Origin: Aliarcobacter thereius LMG 24486
GTDB taxonomy: Bacteria > Campylobacterota > Campylobacteria > Campylobacterales > Arcobacteraceae
Direction: 5' to 3'
Length of the DNA: 64,000 nt
Assembly (NCBI RefSeq): GCF_004214815.1
Contig: NZ_CP035926.1
Location: 496,001-560,000 of the forward strand
Part shown: piece by piece, positions 25,783 to 35,278 of the stretch
Position numbering within the stretch: position 1 is the first letter of the stretch
Layout of the letters: every line of letters starts with the position of its first letter
Notes under the pieces: generated by a model
Database searches by the model: none
Told to the model about the DNA's origin: nothing
The model's input: only the letters and a program-made list of their open reading frames with translations
Translations under genes and position numbers: made by a program

Positions 25783-27744
25783 ATGAATATAAAAATAGCA
25801 ACAAGTGTTGCAAGTTTATTATTGGCTCAAAATTTAATATTAGCTAATGAAACTACAAAATTAGATAATGTACAAGTTGTAACAACTGCTTCTGGATATG
25901 CTCAAGATATAGTTGATGCTCCAGCATCAATTAATGTAATTACAGCAAAAGATTTAGAAGGAAAATCATATAGAGATGTTTCAGATGCATTACAAGATAT
26001 TCCAGGAATTACAGTTGAAGGTGGAGGTGGTGGAAGACCTGAATCAACACAAATATATATAAGAGGAATGTCTGAAAAATATACACTTTTTATGGTAGAT
26101 GGAAAACCACAAGGTTCTTCTCAAGCATACTATAATGGATTTGGAAATTCAAATGAGATAGGTTGGATGCCACCACTATCTTCGATTGAAAGAATAGAGG
26201 TTATAAAAGGACCAATGTCTTCACTTTATGGTTCAAGTGCTGTTGGTGGAGTAATAAATATTATTACAAAAAAAGTAAATAATGAGTGGACTGGAAGCTT
26301 ATCTTTAGATACTGTTTTACAAGAAAATCAAGATGCAGGAGATAGTAGACAATATAGATATTATTTAAGCGGACCTATTATTAAAGATAAATTAGGATTA
26401 TCTGTTTATGGATCAATGTTTAAAAGAGATGAAGATAATTTTAAAGATGGATTTAGAAAAAAAGAAAAATATGATAATAGTGCAAAACTAAATTGGAAAG
26501 TAAATGATTCAAATAGCTTAGAGCTTATTTATGGAAAAGCAAAACAAAAGAATTTGGGAACAATAGATAAAAGTGGTGCTACACATTTAGATAATGAAAG
26601 AGATAATATCTCTTTAACACATGAAGTAGATTGGTTAAATAATAATACAACTACATATTACACAAGAGAAGATGTAAAGATTGATAATGGAATGAATCAT
26701 TCAGAATATATAAGAGATACTTTTAATACAAAGACTGTTATGCCTATTTTAGATAATAATACTGTTACTTTTGGATTAGACTATAAAAAAGAAGAGACAA
26801 AACATGCTAAAAATAGATTTCATGGAAAAGCAAATGCAAATTTAGAAAGATGGCAAGGAGCTGCATTTTTAGAAGATGAGTGGTTTGTAACAAATGATTG
26901 GTCTATTACAACAGGGTTTAGATATGATGAAAATGAACATTATGGAGGAGAGTTTATTCCTAGATTATATAATGTATATAAAATAAATGAGCAATTTACT
27001 TTAAAAGGAGGAGTAAGTAAAGGATATGTAGCTCCTGAATTAAAACAAGCAGATCCTAGTATTGCAGAACAATCTATGGGAAATACTCCAAGACAAAGAC
27101 TTGATATAGGAAACTATGATTTAAAACCAGAATCTAGTATAAATTATGAATTAGCTTTATTATATAACCATGAAAGTGGTTTTGATGCAGGAATTACAGC
27201 ATATCACACAAGATTTAAAGATAAAATAGAGAAGCAAAGGATTTGTGAAAGTACTCAAGGAGGTAAGACTGGAATAGATGAGTGTGAGTATAATGGACAA
27301 ATGTGGCAAGGTATAAATGAGTACACAAATGTAAGTTCAGCAGATCTACAAGGTTTAGAAACATCAATTGGATACAAAAATGATATTTTTAAAGTAAATT
27401 TAAATCATACTTATTCTGACAGTGAGCAAAAATCAGGTAAAAATAAAGGTAAAGCTTTAAATAATCTTCCAAAACATATGGTTAATTTAGGTGTGGATTA
27501 TACAATAAATAAATATATAAACTCTTGGGCAAAAGTTAAGTATAAAGGTAAAACAGTTGAAGATGGAGATAAGCAAATTTCAGCTTATACTTTAGTTGAT
27601 TTAGGAATAAATTATAAATCATCAAAATATTCAAGTTTTTATGCAGGAGTGTATAATCTATTTGATAAACAAATAGATAAATCTGAATATGGTAAGACAC
27701 TTGATGGAAGAAGATATAATATTGGAATGAAGTTAGATTTTTAA
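25783..27744 (+). CDS. TonB-dependent receptor, FepA/CfrA-like
   Basis: A second outer-membrane receptor, 653 residues, paralogous to the first: signal peptide 1-21 ending LILA, then NETTKLDNVQVV, a plug with IYIRGMSEKYTLFMVDGKPQ and IERIEVIKGPMSSLYGSSAVGGVINIITKK, and a barrel ending KLDF. Two cysteines (RICES and DECEYNG) lie in one extracellular loop, a pattern seen in enterobactin-type receptors. Its substrate is probably a ferric siderophore, perhaps a catecholate, but this is not proven. It begins a likely operon with the methyltransferase gene 25 bases downstream. Fur-like sites lie upstream. Confidence 0.92.
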   Translation: MNIKIATSVASLLLAQNLILANETTKLDNVQVVTTASGYAQDIVDAPASINVITAKDLEGKSYRDVSDALQDIPGITVEGGGGGRPESTQIYIRGMSEKYTLFMVDGKPQGSSQAYYNGFGNSNEIGWMPPLSSIERIEVIKGPMSSLYGSSAVGGVINIITKKVNNEWTGSLSLDTVLQENQDAGDSRQYRYYLSGPIIKDKLGLSVYGSMFKRDEDNFKDGFRKKEKYDNSAKLNWKVNDSNSLELIYGKAKQKNLGTIDKSGATHLDNERDNISLTHEVDWLNNNTTTYYTREDVKIDNGMNHSEYIRDTFNTKTVMPILDNNTVTFGLDYKKEETKHAKNRFHGKANANLERWQGAAFLEDEWFVTNDWSITTGFRYDENEHYGGEFIPRLYNVYKINEQFTLKGGVSKGYVAPELKQADPSIAEQSMGNTPRQRLDIGNYDLKPESSINYELALLYNHESGFDAGITAYHTRFKDKIEKQRICESTQGGKTGIDECEYNGQMWQGINEYTNVSSADLQGLETSIGYKNDIFKVNLNHTYSDSEQKSGKNKGKALNNLPKHMVNLGVDYTINKYINSWAKVKYKGKTVEDGDKQISAYTLVDLGINYKSSKYSSFYAGVYNLFDKQIDKSEYGKTLDGRRYNIGMKLDF

Positions 27745-27769
27745 TATAACTTTAAATAAAAGGATAAAT

Positions 27770-29053
27770 ATGAAGAAAAGAGAAAAAGGATATGTAGTAG
27801 ATACAGCATATCCGATATTCTTTTATAAAGAGATGTCACCACTTTGGTTAAATAGTGTTATAAATTTTCTTGGATTTGAAACAAGAGCTCTAGGTAAGAA
27901 GTTTTCTTATCTAGAGTTAGGATGTGCAACAGGAATTAACTTGATAGTTTCTGCAATAAACAATCCAGATGCTAGTTTTATAGGAGTAGATTTTAATAAA
28001 ACTCATATTGATATTGCCAAAAATATGGCAAAAGAGTTGGAATTGAACAATATAAAATTTATTAATTGTAATTTTGATAGTTTTCTTAAAACAAATGATA
28101 TGAAATTTGATTATATAGTTTGTCATGGAACATATTCTTGGATATCAAAAGAAAATCAAGAAAGTATTTTAGAAATTGTTTATAAATTATTAAATGATTT
28201 AGGAATATTTTATCTTCATTATATGTGTTTTCCTGCTTCAACATCTTTAATACCAATTCAAAAACTGTTTAATATTGTAGATAATAGTATAAAAGAGGAT
28301 TCAATAAAAAGTGTTCAAATAAGCAAACAGTTATTTTATGATTTAGAAAAATCAGGAGCTTTTATAGATAATGAAAAAATAGAATCAATTGTAAAAACTT
28401 TAGATAATAGTGATGAATATTTAGCACACGAATTTTTGACAGATAACTGGAATCCTCTTTTTTCAAGTGATGTGCATAAAATGGTTTATGATATTTCTAA
28501 AACTACATATATTGGTAGTGCAAATCCATATGAAAATATAGATAATATAAGTGTTCCATCAAGAATACAAGCTTTAATTAAAGAGATTAAAGTCCCAGCT
28601 TTAAAAGAGTATGTAAAGGATTTAGCAAGAAATTCTAAACAAAGAGTTGATATGTTCCAAAGAAATCCAAAAATATTAAAGAGTGATGAACATATAAAGA
28701 CTATAAATAAAATGAGATTTAAACTTCTTCCAAATTCTCCTAAAACTGGTGAAATAATTTTTAAAACACAAATTGGGGAGATTAAAGCATCAAAAGAGAT
28801 AATATCTCCTTTATTAGAAAAATTATCTAAACAAATTATGAGTTTTGAAGAGTTATTAAAATTAGAAAGCTTTAAAAATAATCCAATTTTTCTAATAGAA
28901 ACAATCTTTCTTTTAATGAATGAAGGTTATTTACAAATAGTTTCTAATAATTATAAAGAAGTTAACACTAGATTAGTTGAAAAATTTAATAAAAAAATGA
29001 TGAATGAAAATATAAATTTAGAAATTCTTTCAGAATGTAATACAGCTATCTAA
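27770..29053 (+). CDS. SAM methyltransferase with methyltransferase regulatory domain
   Basis: A 427-residue cytoplasmic protein. Residues 48-57 (LELGCATGIN) form the SAM-binding glycine motif, followed by FIGVDFNKTHIDIAK and FDYIVCHGTYSWI, a class I methyltransferase core. The middle (about 220-310; YLAHEFLTDNWNPLFSSDVHKM) matches the predicted methyltransferase regulatory domain family (PF10119), and a helical region follows. The substrate of this family is unknown to me. It lies 25 bases after a Fur-linked TonB receptor and upstream of a PepSY protein, suggesting, by position only, a link with iron or siderophore handling. Confidence 0.8.
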   Translation: MKKREKGYVVDTAYPIFFYKEMSPLWLNSVINFLGFETRALGKKFSYLELGCATGINLIVSAINNPDASFIGVDFNKTHIDIAKNMAKELELNNIKFINCNFDSFLKTNDMKFDYIVCHGTYSWISKENQESILEIVYKLLNDLGIFYLHYMCFPASTSLIPIQKLFNIVDNSIKEDSIKSVQISKQLFYDLEKSGAFIDNEKIESIVKTLDNSDEYLAHEFLTDNWNPLFSSDVHKMVYDISKTTYIGSANPYENIDNISVPSRIQALIKEIKVPALKEYVKDLARNSKQRVDMFQRNPKILKSDEHIKTINKMRFKLLPNSPKTGEIIFKTQIGEIKASKEIISPLLEKLSKQIMSFEELLKLESFKNNPIFLIETIFLLMNEGYLQIVSNNYKEVNTRLVEKFNKKMMNENINLEILSECNTAI

Positions 29054-29140
29054 TGAATTTTAATACTAATTATCAGTTTGTTAAGATAGTGTTAAAATTA
29101 ATTTGATAGTATTCAAAATTAAAAAATAAGAGGAGCTTTT

Positions 29141-29188
29141 ATGAAGAAAATGGCTTATTGTAAAATAATAAGGAAAGAGAATGCATAA
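29141..29188 (+). CDS. Possible 15-residue leader or coupling peptide
   Basis: An ATG at 29141, ideally placed after AGGAGC (29131-29136), opens a 15-codon frame, MKKMAYCKIIRKENA, that stops at 29186-29188. The stop lies eight bases inside the next gene's start (ATGCATAAG), so translation of the micro-ORF would deliver ribosomes to the PepSY start. The ribosome site is stronger than that of the PepSY gene itself. It is basic with one cysteine. Whether the peptide has a job of its own is unknown. Confidence 0.4.
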   Translation: MKKMAYCKIIRKENA

Positions 29189-30341
29189 GTCGGTTTGGTT
29201 TCAAATACACTGGTTTTTAGGTTTTATTTTTGGTGCACTTCTTCTAATAATTGGAGTTAGTGGAGCTGTGTTGTCTTATGAAAAAGAGATTCTACAAATG
29301 TTAAATAAAGATACATATTTTGTAAAAGCAAAAGAGAATCAAGTAAGACTAAATGAACCAGAAATTCTAAAGATTTTTCAAGATACTAATCCAGAAGCAA
29401 AGATAAATAATATATATTTTTCTAGCAAAGAGAATAGTTCTATTAGATTAAATATTGCAAAAGAGGGTGAAAGAAAAGGTGTAAGTGTATATTTAAATCC
29501 TTATACTGCTGAGGTTTTACCAGAAATTGTAGGAAAAGATTTTTTTATGTTTTTCTTTACTCTTCATAGATGGTTGGCATTTGATGGAGATTATAGAACA
29601 ATTGGTAAAAATGCTGTCGCAATTGGAACAATAGTTGCAATATTATTAACTATTGGTGGAATAATAGTTTATTGGCCAAGAGTAAAAAGTAATTTTCTAA
29701 AAAGTTTTACTTTTAGTTTTAAACATAAGAAAAGAGCATTTTTATCAACAATGCATAGTGCAGTTGGTATGTGGGTTGTACCATTTTTCTTACTTCTATG
29801 TTTAACAGGATTATATTGGTCATATGACTGGTATAGAAGTGCAATGTTCACTGTAATGCAAGTTGAGCAAGTAAAAAGAGTTCCTCTTACAAAAGAACAA
29901 CAAGCAGAGCAAAAAGCTTTACAAGCACAGGGAATTAACTATGAAAATATAGAAAAAGTAGTTAATATATTTAAAGAGAATGTTTCAAGAGATTATAGAA
30001 ATGCAGGTTTAAGAGTTATCCCAAATAAGGATGGAATTTATACTATATCTTATTTATATGAAGATGCTTATCATTATAGAGAAACGAATAGTATGGAAAT
30101 AAATCCACTAACACAAGAGATAATAAAAGAGACAAAATATGCTGATAAAAAACTAAATGAAAAGATGATGAGTAGTATGCTTCCTCTTCATAGTGGAGAG
30201 TTTTTTGGATGGTTTGGACAATTAGCCATGTTTATTTCTTCAGCTCTTATGGCACTATTTGTAATAACTGGATATATGCTTTATTATGATAGATGGAAAA
30301 AGAAAAAAGCAAAAGCTCAAAAATTAAAATCACAAAACTAA
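29181..30341 (+). CDS. PepSY-associated membrane protein (iron-uptake type)
   Basis: A 386-residue inner-membrane protein with four predicted helices: about 10-32 (HWFLGFIFGALLLIIGVSGAVLSYEKE), 143-165, 193-215 and 340-362, with two periplasmic PepSY-like segments between. Histidines in or near the helices (HWFLG, LHRWLAF, HSAVGMW, LHSGEFFG) resemble those proposed to bind haem in PiuB/FsqB-type ferric-siderophore reductases. Such proteins usually neighbour TonB receptors, as here, and may release iron from siderophores by reduction. The reductase role is inferred from family and context. Confidence 0.83.
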   Translation: MHKSVWFQIHWFLGFIFGALLLIIGVSGAVLSYEKEILQMLNKDTYFVKAKENQVRLNEPEILKIFQDTNPEAKINNIYFSSKENSSIRLNIAKEGERKGVSVYLNPYTAEVLPEIVGKDFFMFFFTLHRWLAFDGDYRTIGKNAVAIGTIVAILLTIGGIIVYWPRVKSNFLKSFTFSFKHKKRAFLSTMHSAVGMWVVPFFLLLCLTGLYWSYDWYRSAMFTVMQVEQVKRVPLTKEQQAEQKALQAQGINYENIEKVVNIFKENVSRDYRNAGLRVIPNKDGIYTISYLYEDAYHYRETNSMEINPLTQEIIKETKYADKKLNEKMMSSMLPLHSGEFFGWFGQLAMFISSALMALFVITGYMLYYDRWKKKKAKAQKLKSQN

Positions 30342-30368
30342 TTTAGTAAGAGTCTAACTCTTACTAAA
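30342..30368. repeat. 11-bp hairpin after the PepSY gene
   Basis: TTTAGTAAGAG at 30342-30352 pairs perfectly with CTCTTACTAAA at 30358-30368 around TCTAA. The plus-strand sequence after it is an A-run, not a T-run, so it is not a classical terminator for the PepSY gene. It may protect the 3' end of the mRNA or mark the operon end. Confidence 0.5.
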
Positions 30369-30455
30369 AAAAACTTTAAAATCTACCAAAACTTTAAGAC
30401 TTTTTCATAATTAGATTGGTAAAATCAACACTAATAAAAAATAAAAAGAGATAAT

Positions 30456-31649
30456 ATGACACAGACTCAAAATAGAGCAATTTGGATTCTAATAATTTCA
30501 TCATCTCTTATTTTAGCTATTACAATGGGAGTTAGACAATCTTTAGGACTTTTTGTATCTCCTATAAATTCATCAAAATATTTAGATATCGTATCTATTA
30601 GTTTAGCTTTAGCTATTGGTCAATTAGTTTGGGGAGTTGCCCAACCAATATTTGGAGCAATTGCTGATAAAAAAGGTTCTTTTGGAGTTTTGACTTTTGG
30701 AGCTTTAATTATGAGTTTAGGACTTATAATAACACCATTTATAGAATCAGAATTTTCATTGATATTAAGCTTGGGAATTTTAGTAGCTGCAGGAGCAGGA
30801 GCTGGAAGCTTTTCAATACTTATTGGAGCAACAGCAAAGAATCTACCTAGCAATAAACGATCTTTTGCAGGTGGATTTATAAATGCTGGTGGTTCTTTTG
30901 GGCAATTTGTTTTTGCTCCTTTAGTACAATATATCATAAACCTTTTTGGTTGGATTTATGCAATGTTTGTACTTGCTATTAGTACACTTTTTACTATCCC
31001 ATTAGCAAAAATATTAACAAAAAAAGAGATAGTTGAAGAAAAGCTTGTAGAAAATAGTGATACTAAATTAAAAGAGCAGTTAAAAAATGCTTTAAAAGAT
31101 AGAAGTTATATATTTTTACATATAGGATTCTTTACTTGTGGATTTCATGTTGCTTTTTTAGTTACACATCTTCCTTATGAGGTTGCAATGTGTGGACTTA
31201 ATGCAAATGTATCTGCTTACTCTTTAGCACTAATAGGTTTTTTTAATATATTTGGCAGTTTATATGCAGGATATTTAGGAACAAAATATAAAATGAAATA
31301 TATTTTAGCTGCAATATATTTTTCAAGAGCTTTAATGATAGTTATATATATTTTATCTCCAAAAACTGAACTTACTTTTTATATATTTTCAATTGCTATT
31401 GGTTTTACATGGTTAGCAACTGTTCCTCCAACAGCTGGAATTGTAGGGAAACTTTTTGGAACAAAATATTTAGCTACTCTTTTTGGATTAACACTATTGT
31501 TTCATCAAATTGGTGGTTTTTTTGGGGCATATTTAGGGGGAATTTTTGTAGATACTTATGGGAGTTTCTTATGGATGTGGTATATTGATATTGCTTTAGC
31601 TTTATTGGCTGCTATTATAAATCTTCCTATAAAAGAAGATAAGATATAG
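30456..31649 (+). CDS. MFS transporter
   Basis: A 397-residue integral membrane protein of the major facilitator superfamily, with about twelve hydrophobic segments. The loop between helices 2 and 3 reads FGAIADKKGSFGVL, the MFS motif A, and a central loop (about 185-215) is charged. The class resembles the monocarboxylate/oxalate-formate branch (GVRQSLGLFVSPI near the start). It lies 114 bases after the PepSY gene with a hairpin between, so it may have its own promoter; siderophore or iron-complex transport is possible by context. The substrate is unknown. Confidence 0.83.
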   Translation: MTQTQNRAIWILIISSSLILAITMGVRQSLGLFVSPINSSKYLDIVSISLALAIGQLVWGVAQPIFGAIADKKGSFGVLTFGALIMSLGLIITPFIESEFSLILSLGILVAAGAGAGSFSILIGATAKNLPSNKRSFAGGFINAGGSFGQFVFAPLVQYIINLFGWIYAMFVLAISTLFTIPLAKILTKKEIVEEKLVENSDTKLKEQLKNALKDRSYIFLHIGFFTCGFHVAFLVTHLPYEVAMCGLNANVSAYSLALIGFFNIFGSLYAGYLGTKYKMKYILAAIYFSRALMIVIYILSPKTELTFYIFSIAIGFTWLATVPPTAGIVGKLFGTKYLATLFGLTLLFHQIGGFFGAYLGGIFVDTYGSFLWMWYIDIALALLAAIINLPIKEDKI

Positions 31650-31670
31650 GAAACAAAATAGTTTCCTATA
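31645..31670. terminator. Shared hairpin between the converging MFS and ybdD-like genes
   Basis: TATAGGAAAC at 31645-31654 pairs perfectly with GTTTCCTATA at 31661-31670. It overlaps the MFS stop codon and lies 32 bases beyond the stop of the leftward gene. Read leftward it is followed by a moderately T-rich stretch, so it may serve both transcripts. No long T-run is present on either side, so strength is uncertain. Confidence 0.5.
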
Positions 31671-31702
31671 AGATGTTTAGTAGAACTCTACTCTAAAAAT
31701 AT

Positions 31703-31900
31703 TTAACAGCATTTTTTAAAACCACCACTATTATATCTTCTATCTAGGCTCTCTTTAAAGAAATCTCCTCTACTTAGAACCTCTTTATCTGGATGATTTC
31801 TTTTCATATGCTCAAGATATTTTTCATAACTAGATAGTCCCACAAGGGGATGAAAAAACTTTTCAGATTTTTCATATAAATTCTTGATATGTTTAAACAT
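31703..31900 (-). CDS. YbdD/YjiX-family small protein
   Basis: A 65-residue protein with the YbdD/YjiX pattern: GLSSYEKYLEHMKRNHPDKEVLSRGDFF in the middle and a C-terminal KKCC. These short proteins are encoded directly after cstA or its relatives, as here (one base after cstA), and are needed for or associated with the activity of the transporter. The paired terminal cysteines are family-typical; their role is unclear. Confidence 0.9.
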   Translation of the reverse strand: MFKHIKNLYEKSEKFFHPLVGLSSYEKYLEHMKRNHPDKEVLSRGDFFKESLDRRYNSGGFKKCC

Positions 31901-31901
31901 A

Positions 31902-34001
31902 TCAAAGCTTTTTTAAACTATCAAGCTTTATATAAGGCGACTCTTTTAAAGGAATTTTTACTCTTCCTATACAAATACCAATTGTTGCAATAATTACTAA
32001 AGAAGTTGCAAACATAAAGAAAATAGCCAATATAGCATTTACTATATTTGAAGATTTAATTTGACTAGCAATACTTATACTAGATTCAATTTTTTCTCTT
32101 TCTAATTCATTTGTAGTAATTAATAGTTTAGCTTCAAGATTTTCAATGTTTTTTGATTGAATTTGAGCAGTAGCAATATGACTTACAGCATTATGAACTC
32201 TATCTCCTTCTTTGTATGGAAGTACTTTTAAAATTCCACCATAAAGCGTTGCAGTTAAAACAAAAATAGCTGGAATAAGTGTAACCCAAGTATATTTTGC
32301 TTTTCCCATTTTAAATAGTATAGCAGTTGCAAGTAATAAAGCCATTCCAGCTAACATTTGGTTACTTACTCCAAATAGTGGCCAAAGTGAATAAATTCCA
32401 CCTCTTGGGTCAATAGCTCCTTGATATAAGAAATAACCCCAACCAGCAACACTTAAAAATGTTGCAATTAAACCAGCTAAATAGTTATTTGTGTTTCCTA
32501 AAGGTTTATAAACATTTCCTAAAATATCTTGAACCATAAATCTACAAGCTCTAGTTCCTGCATCAACAGCAGTTAAAATAAATAAAGCTTCAAATAAAAT
32601 AGCAAAATGGTACCAGAATCCCATCATATCAATTCCACCAAATAATTCATGAAGTACAAGTGCAACCCCAATAGCAAAAGTTGGTGCTCCTCCTGTTCTT
32701 GATAAAATTGTCTCTTCTCCAATATTTTTTGTCAGACCAATGATTTCTTCAGGACTTACAGAGAATCCCCAGCTAGAAACAGTTTGAGCAACTTGAACAA
32801 TATCTGTTCCTATAAATGCTGCTGGTGAGTTAATTGCAAAATATAATCCAGGATGTAAAATAGTTGCACAAATTAAAGCCATAATAGCAACTGCACTTTC
32901 CATTAACATAGAACCATATCCAACAGGAAGAGCATGAGTTTCATTCTCTAACATTTTTGGAGTTGTACCACTTGAAATTAGAGCATGGAATCCACTAATA
33001 GCTCCACAAGCAATAGTAATAAATAAAAATGGAAAAATAGCTCCTGCAAATACTGGACCTGAACCATCAAAATATTGAGAGTTCATTTTTGGCATTTGAA
33101 TTTCAGGGGCAACAATAACAATAGCAATAGCCATAAGAACGATAACACCAATTTTTAAGAAAGTTGATAAATAATCTCTTGGTGCAAGTAAAAACCAAAC
33201 AGGTAAAATTGCAGCAATAAAACCATATGCCATCATAATAAATGATAAAGTTACAGCATCAAAAGTAAATCTAGCTGCCCAAACTGGATCAGCTGCAATA
33301 ACACTTCCATAATGAATAGAAAAAATCAGTAAAATAAATCCTATAACTGAAGCCTCTCCAACTTTACCAGGTCTTATAAATCTCATATAAATACCCATGA
33401 AAATAGCTATTGGAATAGTCATTGCAATAGTAAATAATCCCCATGGAGAAACAGCAAGTGCTTTTACAACAACCATAGCTAAAATTGCAATAATTATTAG
33501 CATAATTCCAAAAATAGCAAACATAGTTATTCCACCAACAAATGAACCTAATTCATCTTTGATAATTTCACCTAATGATTTACCATTTCTTCTTGAAGAT
33601 ATGAATAAAACTACAAAATCATGTACAGCCCCAGCAAAAACTCCACCTACAAGAATCCAAAGCATTGAAGGTAAATAACCCATTTGAGCAGCTAGAATTG
33701 GACCAACTAAAGGACCAGCACCAGCAATTGCTGCAAAGTGATGACCAAATAAAACAGATCTATTTGTTGGAACAAAATCTCTTCCATCATCATTTATTTG
33801 AGCAGGTGTTGCTCTATTTTTGTCAAGACCTAATACTTTATAAGCAACAAATCTTCCATAGAATCTATATGCAATCATATAGATACAAACAGCAGCTACA
33901 ACTAAATACATAGCTGAAACAGTTTCACCTTGTTGAAGAGCTAAATACCCAAAACAAAGAGCACCTAAGGTTGCGATTGCAATCCATAAGAGTTTATTCA
34001 T
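31902..34001 (-). CDS. cstA: Carbon starvation protein A (CstA) transporter
   Basis: A 699-residue inner-membrane protein with many hydrophobic segments. Diagnostic stretches are RFYGRFVAYKVLGLD, DGRDFVPTNRSVLFGHHFAAIAGAGPLVGPILAAQMGYLPS, AVHDFVVLFISSRR and SGTTPKMLENE. CstA family members import peptides or pyruvate when better carbon is scarce; in Campylobacter cstA supports peptide use. It is followed by the ybdD-type gene and divergent from ychF across 147 bases. A periplasmic insertion around residues 600-650 is charged and helical. Confidence 0.96.
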   Translation of the reverse strand: MNKLLWIAIATLGALCFGYLALQQGETVSAMYLVVAAVCIYMIAYRFYGRFVAYKVLGLDKNRATPAQINDDGRDFVPTNRSVLFGHHFAAIAGAGPLVGPILAAQMGYLPSMLWILVGGVFAGAVHDFVVLFISSRRNGKSLGEIIKDELGSFVGGITMFAIFGIMLIIIAILAMVVVKALAVSPWGLFTIAMTIPIAIFMGIYMRFIRPGKVGEASVIGFILLIFSIHYGSVIAADPVWAARFTFDAVTLSFIMMAYGFIAAILPVWFLLAPRDYLSTFLKIGVIVLMAIAIVIVAPEIQMPKMNSQYFDGSGPVFAGAIFPFLFITIACGAISGFHALISSGTTPKMLENETHALPVGYGSMLMESAVAIMALICATILHPGLYFAINSPAAFIGTDIVQVAQTVSSWGFSVSPEEIIGLTKNIGEETILSRTGGAPTFAIGVALVLHELFGGIDMMGFWYHFAILFEALFILTAVDAGTRACRFMVQDILGNVYKPLGNTNNYLAGLIATFLSVAGWGYFLYQGAIDPRGGIYSLWPLFGVSNQMLAGMALLLATAILFKMGKAKYTWVTLIPAIFVLTATLYGGILKVLPYKEGDRVHNAVSHIATAQIQSKNIENLEAKLLITTNELEREKIESSISIASQIKSSNIVNAILAIFFMFATSLVIIATIGICIGRVKIPLKESPYIKLDSLKKL

Positions 34002-34148
34002 ATCCTTTTCCTTTATGTTAAATAATAAAAGAAAAGTATATCCAAGATAATTTAAAAAAAGAACTTAAAAAATAATTAAAATTAGTTTTTTATCTATTTC
34101 TATATGAGAATAAAGTATAATATATGATTTTAAAAATAAAGGACAAAA

Positions 34149-35252
34149 ATGGGATTAGGAGTAGGAATAGTAGGACTTCCAAATGTAGGGAAAAGTACAA
34201 CTTTTAATGCTTTAACAAAAGCACAAAATGCACAGGCGGAAAATTACCCATTTTGTACTATTGAACCAAATAAAGCAATAGTTCCAGTTCCAGATGTAAG
34301 ACTTGATGAATTAGCAAAAATTGTTAATCCAGACAAAATTCAACACTCAACAATTGATTTTGTTGATATTGCTGGACTTGTTAGAGGAGCTAGTAAAGGT
34401 GAAGGTTTAGGAAACCAATTTTTATCAAATATTAGAGAAGTAGAAGTTATTTTACACATGGTAAGATGTTTTGAAGATGGAAATATTACACATGTTGAAG
34501 GAGATGTAAATCCTTTAAGAGATATTGAGATTATTGAAACAGAGCTTATTTATGCAGATATTTCTCAACTAGAGAAAAAGATAGAAAGACTTAAAAAACA
34601 AGCAAAAGGAAGTAAAGAAGCAGCATCACAACTTGTAATCGCTGAAGAGTTATATTCTCATATAGGAGAATTACAACCTGTTAAAACATTTGAAAAGTTA
34701 GAAGATGAAGCCTTTGTTAATTTAGATAAAGAGCTTAGATTTTTATCAAATAAAGATGTAATCTATGGGGCAAATGTAGATGAAGATACACTTAGCACAG
34801 GTACAAATAAATATGTAGATATGCTAAAAGAACACGCTTTAAATGTAGATGCAGATGTTATAGTTCTTTGTGCAAAAATAGAAGAAGAGTTAGTTGGGCT
34901 TTCAGATGAAGAAGCAAATGAGTTTTTAACTGAATTGGGAGTTAAAGAGTCTGGTTTAGAGCAAATTATTCAAAAAGCATTTGATAAACTTGGTCTTCAA
35001 AGTTATTTTACAGCTGGAAAAGTGGAAGTTAGAGCTTGGACAATCAAGAAAAATACAAAAGCACCACAAGCAGCCGCTGTTATTCACAATGATTTTGAAA
35101 AAGGATTTATTAAAGCAGAAGTTATATCATATGAAGATTTTATCAAATATGGTGGAGAAACAAAATGTAAAGATGCTGGTAAATTAAGATTAGAAGGAAA
35201 AGACTATATAGTGCAAAATGGAGATGTTATGCATTTTAGATTTAATGTGTAA
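34149..35252 (+). CDS. ychF: Ribosome-binding ATPase YchF
   Basis: YchF is an Obg-family P-loop protein that prefers ATP and associates with ribosomes; in E. coli it is linked to the oxidative-stress response. The 367 residues show GLPNVGKST (9-17), NYPFCTIEPN, DIAGLVRGASKGEGLGNQFL, a coiled-coil insertion (about 130-200), an altered G4 region (NVDED) that explains ATP preference, and a C-terminal TGS domain (about 280-365) with RAWTIKKNTKAPQAA and GKDYIVQNGDVMHFRFNV. It is monocistronic or cotranscribed with the HDOD gene 26 bases on. Confidence 0.97.
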   Translation: MGLGVGIVGLPNVGKSTTFNALTKAQNAQAENYPFCTIEPNKAIVPVPDVRLDELAKIVNPDKIQHSTIDFVDIAGLVRGASKGEGLGNQFLSNIREVEVILHMVRCFEDGNITHVEGDVNPLRDIEIIETELIYADISQLEKKIERLKKQAKGSKEAASQLVIAEELYSHIGELQPVKTFEKLEDEAFVNLDKELRFLSNKDVIYGANVDEDTLSTGTNKYVDMLKEHALNVDADVIVLCAKIEEELVGLSDEEANEFLTELGVKESGLEQIIQKAFDKLGLQSYFTAGKVEVRAWTIKKNTKAPQAAAVIHNDFEKGFIKAEVISYEDFIKYGGETKCKDAGKLRLEGKDYIVQNGDVMHFRFNV

Positions 35253-35278
35253 AAATAGTATTTAAAATAGGGATTATA

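Noticed and set aside
33397-33913. Plus-strand open frames across cstA
   Set aside because: They are shadows of the conserved cstA coding strand and show no family features.
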